64,000 bases of DNA, taken from the NCBI GenBank assembly GCA_041660925.1, contig JBAZVI010000012.1:22962-86961 (forward strand). The letters are read 5' to 3'. The notes beneath the pieces are model-generated. The model did no database searches. It saw only the letters and a program-made list of their open reading frames with translations, and was not told where the DNA came from. The translations under genes and the position numbers were made by a program. This DNA comes from Elusimicrobiota bacterium (lineage in GTDB: Bacteria > Elusimicrobiota > Elusimicrobia > UBA1565). Shown piece after piece: positions 19,301 through 34,300 of the stretch. The stretch's first letter is position 1, and every line of letters starts with the position of its first letter.

Positions 19301-22300
19301 CCGACTACCAGACCGACCAGCTGGCGGCCCAGAACCGCGGAGAAGCCTTTCACGTGGCGTACTCGACCACCGGCGGCCTGACCTGGCTCTCGGTCTCCAC
19401 GGAGAGCGTCTCCTTCACCTCCTCGTTGAACACCGACAAGAGCGAGGCGACCCTCCAGGCCGACGGGATCGTCCTCGTCAACTCCACCGGCCCGGCGGCG
19501 CCGTCCAACCTCGTGGCCTTCTACGCTTCCGATTACGCGGGCAACGTCTCGACCGCCGTCTATTCCATCCAAGTGGACACCAACCCCGTGCCCCTGCTGC
19601 TCCAGCCGGAGAACGGCGCCTCCGTGAGCACGACGACGCCGGGCCTGCTCTGGACCAAGTTCACCAACGGCTACCACTCGGTCCAGGTCTCCCTCGACCC
19701 TTCCTTCGACGGCATCATCGCCGACTCGGCGACCTACAACACCTTCTACGTCTCGACGAACACGCTCCAGAACGGGACGACGTACTGGTGGAGGGTCCAC
19801 CTGACCGCCGGCAACGTCTGGACCTGGTCGGAGATCCGCTCCTTCACGGTGGACCTCGGCTCTCCGACCCTCGCCCTCCCGCAGATCTCCAGCGATACGG
19901 TCAACGAGCCGTGGCTCGACCTCGCGACGCCGGTCTACCAGGACACGACCACCGTCTCCGTGCGGATGACCGTCACGGACCCCCTGACCGGCCTCATGAC
20001 CTCGACGGGAGTCCCGCAGGGACTCGCCGCGATGTGGCACTTCGACGAATCCTCGGGGCCCATGGTCCTCGACGCAGGCACGAACACCTTGAACGGCCTT
20101 TTCAACGCAAGCCCCATGTGGGTCGACGGCAAGCGCGGGAAAGCCCTCCAATTCAACGGGAGCACGCAATGGGTGCAGATCCCGAACAATCCCAAGCTCT
20201 CCCCGAGCGTCAATTTCACGGTCGAAGCCTGGTTCAAGAGCGTGTCGGCCGCGCCCTCGGCCGGAATCGTATCGAACTACCCCGGGACCGCGAACGGCTA
20301 CATCATGGCGATCAACAACGGGGTCGTCGGGAACTTCAGCTTCTATACCGGCGCCCAGAACTGGACGACGATGGCGGTCCCGGGCATCGCGGCCAACGAC
20401 GGCAACTGGCACCACTTCGCCGTCGTCGTCGTCCCGTCTTTCTTCCACTATTTCGTCGACGGCGTCTGGCGCGGCTCCACCCCGGGCTCTCCGGCCTCCG
20501 CCACGGGCGCGCCGACCTTTATCGGCACGCTCTACGCCGCCAGCAACTGGTTCGCGGGCACGATCGACGAGGTGCGCATGTACAACGTCGCCCGCTCCTC
20601 TGCCGAGATCCTGGCGGACTACCAGTCCGACCAACTCGCCGGCCAGAACGTCGGGGAGGCGTTCAACGTCGTCTACTCGACGACCGGCGGCCTGACCTGG
20701 CTGCCCGTCTCGACCTGGACCGTGAGCATGGACGGCGGCAACGCCGCCAAGGGCCCCCTCTTCCTCCAGGCCGACGGCGTCCAGTTCGTGAACTCGACCG
20801 GCCCCTGGTCCGAGAACAACCGCGTCGCCTTCGTCGCCTCCGACTACGCCGGCAACGTCGCGACCCGCGCCTACTCGGTCTACATCGACACCCACCCGAC
20901 CATCCTCGCCCCCGAGGACGGCGCCTGGGTCTCGACGACGACCCCGACCCTCTCCTGGTTCTCGGCCCAGCGCGCACAGGTCCAGGTCGCCGCCGATGAG
21001 GGCTTCGCCTCCGTTGTCGTCGACTCCACGACCCAGAACCTCTGGCTGCAGCCCCAGCCGCCGCTCTCCGAGGGGACCACCTACTGGTGGCGCGCCCGCA
21101 ACGCCGGCTACGTCAACTGGTCGACGCCCCGCACCTTCGTCGTCGACATCGGGAGCCCCTCCCTTTACGCCGCGATGGTCACCAGCGACACGGTCAACGA
21201 GCCCTGGCTCGACCCCGCCAGCCCCGTCTACCTGGACACCACGGTCGTCTCGATGCGCGTGAGCATGCGGGACACCCTCTCCGGCCTCATGCTCTCGACG
21301 GGCCTGCCGCAGGGCCTCCTCGGCCAATGGCACATGGACGAGGGCTCGGGCACCGTCGTCAACGACGCTTCGACGAACTCGCTGACGGGCCTTGTCGTCG
21401 CCAACTCGACCTGGACCCAGGGCGCGCGCGGCGGGGCCATGTCCTTCAACGGGACCTCGCACATCGAAGTCCCCTCCAGCCCGCTCTTCAACCTCACCGA
21501 CAACTTCACCTTCGAGGCCTGGATCAAGACGCGCTCGGCGGCCGGCGGACAGTGTTTCCTCGGCAACTGGGGCGGCTCCGGCTGGACCGCCTGCGTGGAC
21601 GGCGGCGACTTCTCCCTATATACGCCCAGCGCGTATCGCAAGCTGTCCCCCCCGCTTATCGTCAACAGCGGACGCTGGCAGCACGTCGCCGCGACCTTCA
21701 AGGCCGGGCACATCGACTACTTCGTCGACGGGGCCTGGCGCGGCTCCTACAACGGCGCCGCCAACCCCTCTTCCTCCGCCCAGCGCCTCGAGATCGGCTG
21801 CCAGGGCAACGCCGGCGCCTGCTTCAACGGGCAGGTCGACGAGGTGCGCCTCTACAACGTCGTCCGCACCACCGCGCAGATCGCAGCCGACTATCTCGCC
21901 GACCAGCTCGCCGGGCACCACCGCGGGCTCGCCTACAGCGTCTCCTACAGCACGAACGCCGGCCTCACCTGGCTGCGCCACTCCACATGGACGCTGAGCG
22001 CGACCTCCGCGCTCAACCGCAGCCAGGGCGCCGTGACCCTGCAGGCCGACGGCATCCCCGTCATCTGCTCCACCGGCCCGCTCGCGCCGACGAACCTCGT
22101 CGCCTTCACGGTCTCCGACTACGCGGGCAACGCGGCCACCGCCGCCTATGTCGTCCTCGTCGACACCCTCACCCCGACCATCGCGGTGACCCCGCAGTTC
22201 CCGCCCAACGGCGCCTTCGTGAACGTCGTCCCGAACTTCGCCTGGCTCGGCCCCGCCCCCAACGCGGTCTCGGCCCTCGGCGGCAGCTCCGCGACCTATG

Positions 22301-25300
22301 TCCTCCAGGTCTCCAGCGACGACGTCGACTTCGCCGCCGGGAACATCGTCGCCTCCATCTCGACGCCGATGTGGAACCAGAACATGGGCATCACGCGCGA
22401 CGACGCGACCTACGTCTCCACCTTCCCGCTCACCCAGGGCGCCACCTATTACTGGCGCGTGAGGGCCCGCCACCAGAACGGAATGTACGCCGGTGCCTGG
22501 TCGCCGGCCTGGAGCTTCGTCCTAGACGTGAGCTCTCCGGTCGGCACGACCTTCCTCTACCTCGACTCCGCGCAGACCCAGCGGCTCGAGGGCGAATACA
22601 CCAACATGCTCGCCGGCGCGACGGCCCAGCTCACCGTGCGCGACCTCCTCGCCGGCCTGGCCGTGAGCAGCGCCGCCCTCAACGGCGGCTCGCCGGTTCC
22701 GCTCTCCGGCTTCTCCATACGGGTCTCGAGCAACGCCGGCTGGACCTGGCAGATCGTGGCCGTCAGCACGAGCTACGACGGGGCGAAGACCTACTTCCTC
22801 TCGTTCGCCGAGCTGGGCGGCCGGCTCTACGCCGGACAATACGGCGCCGCAAACGACAGCGACGTCTACGGCTGCCGCCCCGAGCTCGCCGGCGACCCGC
22901 TCGTCTGCGACTCCGGAGACTGGTCGGTCAGCTACGATGAGACCGTCACCGGCGCGAATGGATTCTACGCCATGACGACCTTTAACGGCAGGATATACGC
23001 AGGCGCAGGCGGGCCGGCCAACACTCACGACATCCGGACCTGCAACCCCGCCGCCACCGGCGACCCGACATACTGCGAACCCGCCGACTGGTCGCTTTCC
23101 TATAACCATGCCCTCACCGGTGCGAGCTACGTCCTCTCCCTGACCCCGCACAACGGGAAGCTCTACGCGGGCATCGGCGGTGGCGGCGGCTTCGGCAAGG
23201 TCCTCGTCTGCGACCCAACCCTGACCGGGAACCCGGACGCCTGCGAGACCGGGGACTGGACGCTGAGCTTCGACGGCGGGCAGGAGTACATGTGGGGCGC
23301 CGCTTCCTACAACGGCCTCCTTTATATGGGGCAGGGCTCCACCGCCGGAGACGGAGACATCTTCGCGTTCAACGGCACGACCTGGACCCGCGTCTACGAC
23401 GAGCCGCCCGCCATGGGTTCACAGGTCAACGGGATGGCCGTCTATAACGGAAAGCTCTACGCGACCGAATACGGCGGCTCCGCGGACGTCATCGTCTACA
23501 ACGGCGCAACCTGGTCCCCGTCGCTCTCGGTCCCGGAGCTCGGCGCCTACTCCCTGGAAGTCTTCGGCGGCCGGCTCTACGCCACCATGGGCTCCGGCGC
23601 GAGCATGGGGAGTCTCTACTCCTTCGACGGCAGCACCTGGACGCTGGTCTATCGCGACGACCAGGAAGTCCTGTGGACCGCCCAACCTTTCAACGGCCGC
23701 CTCTACCTCGGCCGCGGCAACGGCGCCGGCGACGGCGACATCCTCCTGGCGACGCCCATCTCCACCATGACCCTCGGCGGCACCGACGGCGTCAAGAGCG
23801 CCCAGACCCTGCTCGCGACGGGCCTGGACTTCATCGTCTCGACCAACGCGGTCTCCTGCGGGGGCGTCGCGCCCTGCCAGGCCACCAACCAGGTCGCGTT
23901 CACGGCCGCCGACATCGCCGGCAACGCCTGGTACTTCGGGCCCTTCGCGGTGTTCGTCGACACCCCGCCGCTCCAGCTCCAGCCCGAGAACGGGGCCTAT
24001 GTCAGCACCACGACCCCGGTTTTCCGCTGGTCCTCGCAGTTCCACGCGGCGACCCAGCTCCAGGTCGACGACGACCCGGGCTTCGGCTCGGTCGCCGTGG
24101 ACACCGCCGCGAGCGCTCCGTACCAGCAGATCGCCTATCCCCAGCCCCTCGCGATGGGCACGACCTGGTACTGGCGCCTCCGCGTCCCCGGCAACCCCGC
24201 CTGGTCCCCGACCCGCTCCTTCGTCGTCGACGTGGATTCCCCCTCCATCGTCGCGGCGTACTTCTCCACGAACACCTCGGCCGGCCCGTGGTGGCCGCTG
24301 CCCTCGACCGTCTACTCGGACACCGCGAACGTCAGCGTGCGCTTCACGGTCCGCGACGTCGATTCCGGGCTCATGGTCTCGACCGGCCTGCTCCAGGGCC
24401 TCGTCGTCCAGTGGCACTTCGACGACGGAGTCGGGACGAAGCTCCTCGACTCCTCGACCAAGGCGCTCAACGCGACGACGGTGAACGCGCCCCTGTGGAT
24501 CGGCGGGCGCCGGGGCTCGGCCCTGCGCTTCAACGGCACGACCCAGATGACCACGCTCGCCGACGACCCGAACTTCATCCTGGGCGACTACACCCTCATG
24601 GCCTGGATCCGCACCGCGAACGCCGGCGCGGCCAGGCGCCGCATCATCTCCCAGCAGGACGCCTCCCCGTACTTCTTCGTGCTCTCGCTGAACAACAACA
24701 TCCTCGAGTGGTGCGACAGCCGCTATGTCCCCACCAGCGGCAGCGGCTGCTTCGCGCGCGGCAAGCCCCTCAACGACAGCGCCTGGCATCACGTCGCGGT
24801 AAGTCACACGAACGCCGACCAGTTCCGCGCCTATGTCGACGGCATCCTCATCGCCACGCACGCCGCCGGCAACTACGCCGCGCTGAACGTCGCAGCTCCG
24901 ATCACCGTCGGCGCCTACAGCGGAGCCAGCGAGTACTTCGCCGGGGACATCGACGAGGTGACGATGTTCTCCCGCGCGCTCTCCACCGGAGAGGTCGTCG
25001 ACAGCTACCAGAGCAACCAGCTCGACGCCCATCACCGCAACCTCGCCTACCAGGTGCGCGACTCGACCGACGCCGGCAATACCTGGACCGCGACCTCGAC
25101 GACGACCCAGACGCTCGACGGCTGGAACTCGGACAAGAGCGAGCGCACCCTCCAGGTCGACGACGTCGCCCTCATCTGCTCGAGCGCTCCGCTGGCCTGG
25201 ACCTCCAGGGTCTCGCTCTCGGTCTCCGACTACGCCGGCAACGTCGCGACCGCGGCGTACACCATCCTCGTGGACACCCTGACTCCCGTGGCGATCTCCT

Positions 25301-28300
25301 CCGCGAACTATCCCGCCGACGGGACCGCCGTCGACCTCCAGCCGAACTTCCAGTGGTCCGGCCCGCCCGCCTCTTCGTGCGCGGCGCTGGGGGCCGCGGC
25401 CTCCAACGCGACCTACTACCTGCAGGTCGCCGACGGCGACCCCCTCTTCGCCCCCGGCAGCATCGTCATATCGGTCTCGACCCCGGTCTACTATGTGAAC
25501 TTCAACCCGTACTTCCGGGACGACGGGGTCTACCTCTCGACCTTCTCACTCTCGCCCGACACGACCTACTACTGGCGCGTGCGCATCCTCGGCCGCAACG
25601 GCAACTACGCTCCGTGGTCCCCGACCGCCAGCTTCGTGACCGACTTCTCCTCCCCCACGGGCTCGAGCTACGCCTCGCTCAACGCGGCGCTGGGACAGGT
25701 GCTCGAGAGCCAGTACACGGACGTCCTCAACGGCGCCACCGTCCAACTGACCGTGCAGGACGCGACCTCGGGCCTCCTCGTCTCGACCCGCGGCATCCCC
25801 GGCATCCTCGACGTCGCCCCCGGCGGCTACTGGGTCAAGTATTCGACCTCGGCCGGCCGCACCTGGCAGGACGGCAACGGCGCCATCAGCTACGCGCACG
25901 GCCTGCCCTACACCTTCGCGTACAAGGACTTCAACGGACGCCTCTACGCGGGCGTCGGCGGAGCCGTCAACCAGAACATCATCTATGTCTGCAACCCCGG
26001 CCTCTCGGGAGATCCGGACGTCTGCGACCCCGGGGACTGGAGCACGAGCTTCGGCGGCGGAGGCGGCACCAACTACGCCTGGTCGCTCGAGTCCTACAAC
26101 GGGAAGCTCTACGCCGGCATGGGCGGAACCGCGAGCGGCATGGTCTACGTCTGCAACCCGGCCCTGACCGGCAACGCCACCCAATGCGACGCCGGGGACT
26201 GGAGCCAGCAGATCACGGGCATGGGCGTCTATGTCATGGGCCTGAAAGTCTACAACGGGAAGCTCTACGCCGCGGCTTATGCCGGCGCCGCGAGCGGCGC
26301 CTATGTCTACGCCTACGACGGGGCCACCTGGACCCAGAGCTTCACCGCTCCGGGCTTCGGTTTCTGGGACCTCGGGGTCTACAACGGCCGCCTCTTCGCC
26401 GCCCAGTACAACCCCGGTGACATCTATGTCTTCGACGGCAGCGTCTGGACGAGGTCCATGGCGAACGCCCATCCTTACGCCATGGGCCTCGGCGTCTACA
26501 ACGGCAAGCTCTACTCGGGCGGCTACCTCAATGGAACGAGCGCCGGCGCCGAGATCTTCAGCTACGACGGCCTGACCTGGACGAAGATCTTCAACGGCCC
26601 CGGTTCCGGTTTCCGCACCGTCGCGGCCTTCAACGGTCGGCTCTACGCCGGGCAGTCCAACTTCGCCGCGAACGACGGCCTCGGCGACCTCTACGCCTTC
26701 GACGGCACGACCTTCACCATCGCTTACAACGGCTTCATGGAAGAGATCCGCAGCCTCTACCCCTGGCGCAACCGGCTCTACATGGCGCCCGGCTCGCAGG
26801 CGGGCAACGGCAACCTCATGTACTTCGCTCCGGCGGCGACGATGACGCTGAGCGGCCAGGACGCGACGACCGCGGCAGAGACGCTCTCCTCGCAGGTGAA
26901 CCTGGTCATCTCGACGAATGCGACGACCTGCGGCGGCCTCCTCAAGCCCTGCGGCGCCACCAACCAGGTCATGTTCTACTTCAGCAACCTGGCCGGCGGC
27001 GCAACCGCCTACGGCCCCTACGCCGTGCTCGTCGACAGCCCTCCCGCCCAGCTCCAGCCCGAGGACATGAGCGCGGTCTCCACCACGACGCCGCAGTTCC
27101 GCTGGCAGGCCTACGCGAACATCCCCGTGCAGTTCCAGCTCGCCTCCGACGCCGGCTTCACGGGCGTCATCAGCGACTCCATCACCTGGAACAACTTCCT
27201 CAGCAGCTCGAACGTGCTGGCGCCGAACGCCACCTACTACTGGCGCGTGCGCACCCAGGGCAACCCGAACTGGTCCGCAATCTGGTCGTTCGTCGTAGAC
27301 ATCGGCTCCCCGTCACTCTACAACGCGCAGTTCAGCACGGCCCCGGCCGCTTCGAACACTTGGAACGCGCTCCAAACGGTCTACGCCTCCTCGAACATCG
27401 TGAGCGTCCGGCTCAACGTCCAGGACCCGATCGCCGGCCTCATGACGACGACCGGCGTGCCGCAGGGACTCGCCGCGCAGTGGCACTTCGACGAATCGTC
27501 GGGTCCGATGGTCGTCGACGCCGGCACGAACACCTTCAACGGCTACGTCCAGGGCAACCTCTCCTGGGTCGGCGGCAAGCGGGGCACCGCCGTCCAACTC
27601 AACGGAGCAAGCCAATGGCTGCAGACGGCTCCCACCACCAAACTCTCATTCAGCAGGGATTTCACCGTCGAGACGTGGTTCAAGACGGTCTCCCCGACCC
27701 AATACATCAGCCTGCTGTCGAATTATGACGGCAACGGGTACATCATGGCCCTCAACAACCCGACGGCGGGCGATTTCAGTTTCTGGACCGCCGCCACGTG
27801 GACCGGGCTGACGGTCCCCGGCATCAAGTCCAACGACGGCAACTGGCACCACTTCGCGGTGGTCGTCAGCCCGCCCTTCTTCCACTACTACGTGGACGGC
27901 CTCTGGCGCGGCTCCACCGCCGGAGGCGCCGCCAACGTCACCGCCTCGGCCGTCCCGACCTTCATCGGGACTCTCTACGCCGCCAACTACTGGTTCCCGG
28001 GAGCGATCGACGAACCAAGACTCTACAACGTCGCCCGCTCCTCGGCGGACATCCTCTCCGACTACCAGAGCGACCGGCTCGCCGCTCATGACGACGGCCG
28101 CGCGTTCGAGGTGCGCTATTCGACCACGGGCGGCGCGACCTGGCTGCCGGTCTCGACGCCCACGATCTCCATCACGGCGGGCGGCAACGGCGACAAGGAC
28201 GCCTTCACGCTCCAGATCGACAGTCTCTCGGTCGTCAACTCGACCGCAGTCGGCGCGGCCACGAACCTCCTGGCGGTCTCCGCGGCCGACATCGCCGGCA

Positions 28301-31300
28301 ACGTCTCTACGATGACCTATATGGTCTGGGTCGACTCCCCCCCCGCGGCCGCCGGCCCGGCCGACGGGGCGTGGGTCTCGACGGTGTCTCCGTCCCTCTC
28401 CTGGACCGCGGGCCTCACCCAGGTCCAGGTCGACGACGACGCCGGCTTCGGCTCCGTCGCGGCAGACTCGACGACCTGGAACAACTTCGCGTACCCGACC
28501 GCGCTCTCGGTGAACACGACCTACTACTGGCGGACGAAGAACGCCAACCGCTTCAACTGGAGCGACGTCAACAGCTTCGTCATCGACGCAGATTCCCCCG
28601 TCTTCACGAACCCGCAGGTCTCCACGAGCCCGGCGACGAGTTCCTGGAACAACCTGCCCTACGCGGTCTACCTCGACTCGAACGTGGTGAGCGTGCGCCT
28701 GAACGTCCAGGACTCCCTGTCGGGCCTCATGGCCTCGACCGGCCCGCTCCAAGGCCTCGTCGCTCAATGGCACATGGACGAGTCCTCAGGCATCCTCGCG
28801 CTCGACTCCTCAGGCAACGACTACCACGGCACCATCGTGAACAGCCCGGTCTGGGCGCCCGGCAAGAGCGGCACAACGCTCAATCTCAACGGCACGAACC
28901 AGTACATCAACATCCCCTACCAGGCCGCGCTCAACCTGACGTCGAACTTCACGATCGAAGCCTGGATCAAGACGAGCGGCGCGGCGCAGGAGACGGTCAT
29001 CGCCACGTACAACAACGCGTCCAACGGCTACATCCTCGCCGTGAACGTCAACGTGGCCGGAGACGTCGCCCTCTGGACCCAGGCCTGGCGCGGCTTCGGG
29101 AACCAGCGCATCAACGACGGGAATTGGCACCACATCGCCGTCACGCTCGACAACGGCGGCGCGGGCGCCAAGGTCGCCCGCCTCTTCGTAGACGGCTCTT
29201 TCCGCGCGGCGGTGGGCGGCAGCGACATCAACAGTTCAGGCCAGCCGACGACCATCGGCACGCGGCCGCTGCTCGCCACCTATTTCCCGGGTTCCATCGA
29301 CGAGGTCCGCGTCTTCAACCTCGTCCGCTCCTCCGCGCAGATCGCCGCCGACTACCACGCCGACCAGCTCAACGCCTACGCGCTCGGCAAAAGCTACAGC
29401 GTCCGCTACAGCACGAACGCCGGCGTAAGCTGGACCTGGCTCTCGACGAACAGCATCACCCTGAGCGCGACGGAGAACCGCGACCAGGGGATCGCCCTTC
29501 TCCAAGCCGACGACATCCAGCTCACCGTCAGCACGGGTTCCTATGCGCAGACCAACCGCGTGGCCGTCGCGGTCTCCGACTACGCGGGCAACATCGCCAG
29601 CGCGACCTACTCCCTCTACGTCGACCGGCCGCCGCTGGTCGTCGGCCCCGAGAACGGCGCCTATGTGAGCACGACCCCCGTCCTTGCCTGGGATTCGGAG
29701 CGTACCGACGTCCTAGTGCAGGTCGACGACAACGAGGACTTCTCGTCCATCCTCATCGACTCCTCGACGAAGGGCAAGTATCTCATCACCCCGGCGACCC
29801 TCGCCCAAGGCACGACCTACTGGTGGCGCATCGGCAACGCCGGGATGGGCGGCAACTGGCGCGTTCAGTCCTTCATCATCGACATCACGACGCCGTACAT
29901 CGCGGTCCCCGAGGTCTCCACGGACCCGGCGAGCGGCCCCTGGGACAGCCCGACGGTCTACGTGACGACGAATGTCGTGAGCGTGCGCGCGCAGATCCAG
30001 GACCCGCTCGCCGGGCTCATGGTCAGCACCGGCCTGCCGCCCTTCCTCGCCGCGCACTGGCGCTTCGACGAGAGCTCGGGGAGCGTCCTCCTCGACGCCT
30101 CGACGAACTCCCTCAACGGTCTGATCCGGAACAGCCCGGTATGGGTCCCCGGCGCCCACGGCTCGGGACTTAAATTCAACGGAACGAACCAGGACGTCAT
30201 CATCCCGGCGCAGGAGAACCTGCGCCTCATCAACAACTTCACCATCGAGGTCTGGTTCCGCACGAACTCCGTCGCGACCTATCGGACCCTCGTCTCCGAC
30301 GGCTACTACGACGGCGTCTCGACCTGGTACGGCTACATGCTTACCGCCAACGGCTCCGCGGCCGGCGGGGTCAGCTTCTACACCAACGGCGCCTGGAGGA
30401 ACTGGACCGGCCTCGGCATCAACGACGGCCGCTGGCACCACCTCGCCCTGCGCTTCTACGGCGGGAACGTCGCGGACCTCTTCATCGACGGCATCCCCAG
30501 AGGGATCATCCCCGGCGGAGGCATCCCGAGCACCCTCTACCAGACCGCCATCGGCCAGTACTGGGGCGGGAACTTCTACGACGGAGAGATCGACGAGGTT
30601 TCGATCTACCGCGTCGTACGCACGACCGAGGAGATCGTCTCGACCTGGCAGAACGGGCAGCTGCACGCGCAGAGCGACGGGGAGGCCTACTCGGTCCTCT
30701 ACACGACCAACGCGGGCCTGACCTGGCTCTACGTCTCGACCGCCTCGGTTAGCGTCTCCGGCACGAACGCCGACAAAGGCGTGCGGACCTTCCAAGCCGA
30801 CGGGATCCCACTCGTGGGCTCCTCGGACACCTACTCCTCGCAGAACCGCGTAGCCTTCGTCGCCTCGGACTACGCGGGCAACGTCGGCACGATGACCTTC
30901 ATCGTGAACGTCGACACGGTCCCCGCTCCGGTCCTCATCGGGCCGGAGAACGGCGCTTACGTGTCGACGACGACTCCGAGCGTCGCCTGGTCGACGACGT
31001 CCTGGAACTATCATACCGTCCAGTTCTCGCTCGACCCCGGCTTCACGCAGGTCATCGCCGCCTCCAGCACCTTCAACCAGTTCTACATCTCATCGAACGC
31101 CCTGACCGAGGGCACCACGGTCTGGTGGCGCGTGCGCCGGACCCCCGGCCGCTCCGACAACTGGTCCGAGGTCCGTTCCTTCGTCGTCGACATCGTCCCG
31201 ACCTACTTCTACGCCGTGCAGGCCGCGACCGATGCGTACAGCGCGACCTGGAGCGACGTGCCCTCGGACACCCTCTACTTCTCCTCGAACGTCGTACATC

Positions 31301-34300
31301 TTCGCGGCTGGTTCCGCGATCAGACCTCGGGCCTCATGGCGTCCACCGGGCTGCCTCAGGGGCTCATCGGCCAATGGCATCTCGACGAATCCTCGGGCGG
31401 GGTCGCGCTCGACGCATCCACCAACGGATACCACGGCACCATCTTCAACGACGCCATCGAGATCGGAGGGCGCGTAGGTCCGGCTCTCTTCTTCGGCTCG
31501 AATCAGAACATCCGCATCCCCTATAGGCCGCAGCTGAACCTGCGCGACAATTTCACACTCTCTGCCTGGATCAAGACGAACAGCGCCACGAACTACAACA
31601 CCTTCATCTCGAACTACTCCGGCGGCGTCGGCTATATCCTCGGCATCAACCACGCCTCCTATCCCGGACGCGTCTACTTCTATCAGGCGACCTACGGATA
31701 CGTCATCTGCGACTATCCGATCGTCAACGACAACGGCTGGCACCACGTCGCCGTCACCTACGACAACACCACCGTCACGTTCTACGTCGACGGCACGCGC
31801 CGCAACTCGGTCCGAACCGCTTCCCAGGTTCCCTCCTCGACGATACAGACCGTCCTCGGCGCCTACGGCGACGGCACGAGCTATAACTGGATCGGGGCGC
31901 TCGACGAAGTCCAGATCTACGGCGTCGTGCGCTCGTCCGCGCAGATTCTCGCCGACTACGAGTCCTCCCAGCTGGGGGCGCAGGACCGCGGCGCCGCCTA
32001 CTCGGTGCGCTACTCCACCAACGGCGGCATGACCTGGCTGGCGGTCTCGACGCAGAACGTTGCCTTCACCGGCTACAACACCGGCAAGGGCGTCGAGATG
32101 CTCTCCGTTAGCAGCGTCACGCTCGTCAACAGCACCGCGACCGCCGCCGCGACGAACATCATCGCCTTCTCCTTCTCGGATTACGCCGGGAACATCTCGA
32201 CCTCGGCCTACGTCATCCTCGTCGACACCGTGCCCGCCCCGGCGCCGGTCGGCCCGCTCAGCGGCACCTGGGTGCGCGTGAGCACCCCGACCCTCGTCTG
32301 GGCCCCGAACACCGGCGGCTACCACAGCGTCCAGATCGCTTCGGACGCGGGATTCACGAGCGTGGTCGCGGGCACGGCGACCACGACGAACACCTTCTAC
32401 GTCTCCACCGCCCCGCTCCAGCACGCGACGACCTACTGGTGGCGCGTGCGCAAGACGGCGGGCAACGAGACCTGGTCGTCCACGCAGACCTTCGTCATGG
32501 ACCTCGGGAACCCGGTCTTCTCGCAGCCGGAGTTCTCCACGAACACGGCGGCCGCGCTCTGGTACCCGTTCCCGATGACGAACTACGCGGACTCCTCGAC
32601 GGTCACCGTGCGCGTGCGCGTTCAGGATGCCGACTCCGGCATCATGGCGACGACCGGCGTCCCTCAGGGACTCGTCGGCTGGTGGCGCCTCGACGAATCC
32701 TCGGGCGTCATGACGCTCGATTCCTCGAGCAATTCCATACAGGGGCTGCTCGGCGGCACGGCGGTCTCGACGTGGACGACCGGCATCCGCGGCGGCGCGC
32801 TGAACTTCAACTCCGCCCTGAGCCAGCAGGTGGTCTTCCCCTATCGCCCGGAACTCAACCTCCGGACGAACTTCACGGTCTCCGCGTGGTTCAAGACCAA
32901 GACCCTGTCCACCGCGCAGGCCCTCTTCGGCAACATCGCCGGGGCGGCGAACGGCTTCACCTGCGAGATCAACTACCCCGTCGTCGGCTCCGTCGGCTTC
33001 TGGACCAACGCCACCTGGACGAGCATCCCGAACCTCAACCCGGCGGACGGGAACTGGCACCAGGTCGCCTTCGTCGTCGCCAACGGCGCGTTCAACTACT
33101 ACTTCGACGGCGCCTTCCGCGGCGCCGTGGCCGGCGCGCCGGCGAACTCCTCCGTCGCCAACGGCTTCGCCATCGGCTCCTACTACGGCGGCGCGTACTT
33201 CAACGGCGCCATCGACGAGGTGCGGGCCTACAACGTCGCGCTTTCGACCGACGAGATCCTCGCCACGTATCAGAGCGACCTGCTCGCCTCGCACTTCCGC
33301 GGGAAGACCTACGGAGTCTCGGTCTCCTCCAACAGCGGTCTCACCTGGGTGAGCCTCTCGACCGACACCGTATCTTTCACGTCGACCGAGAACCGCGACC
33401 AGTCCGTCGGCATCCTCCAGGCCGACGGGGTCTACGTCCCGAACTCGACCGCCCCCTGGGCGTTCAGCAACCGCGTGATGTTCACCGCCGGCGACTACGC
33501 GGGCAACGTCGCCACCGCGTCCTACTCGGTGCTCGTCGACACCCCGCCCGCCCTGGACGTCCCCGTCGACGGCGTCTGGGTCTCCACCGCAAAGCCGTCG
33601 TTCACCTGGTTCGCTGCGACCTCCGCCCAGATCCAGGTCGCGACCGACCTGGGATTCTCCTCGGTCGTCATCGACTCCACGACCGGCCACAACTTCCTCT
33701 CCTCGAGCACGCTCGTGAGCCTCCTGCCGGCGACGACCCACTACTGGCGCGTGCGCCACGGCCCCTACGCAGCGAACTGGGGTCCGACCCGCTCCTTCGT
33801 CATCGACCTCTCCTCGCCGGCCCTCACCGACCCGCAGGTGAGCACGGCTCCGGCGGAAGGACTCTGGACGCCGCTGCCGACCTCGACGGTCTACATGACC
33901 TCGAACGTCGTCTCCATGCGCTGGAGCGTCCGGGATGTCGAGTCGGGTCTCATGGTCACCAGCGGCCCGCCCCAGGGCCTGGTGGGCATGTGGCACTTCA
34001 ACGAATCCACCGGGATGGTCGCGCTCGACGCCTCGACCCAGGCACATCACGGCTTCGTGCCCAGTACGATGACCTGGGTCCAGGGCCGCAAGGGCTACGC
34101 GCTGAACTTCGACGGCGCCGGGCATCATGTGACCATCGCCGACGCGAAGGAATTCACCTTCCTCAACTACACGGTCGAAGCCTGGTTCAAGACCCCCAAC
34201 GCGGGAGCCGGCCAGCGACGCCTCGTCAGCCATCAGGACGGCACGAACTACTGGCAGCTGACCCTGCAGGACAACCGCCCGCGCTTCTGCGACATCCGCT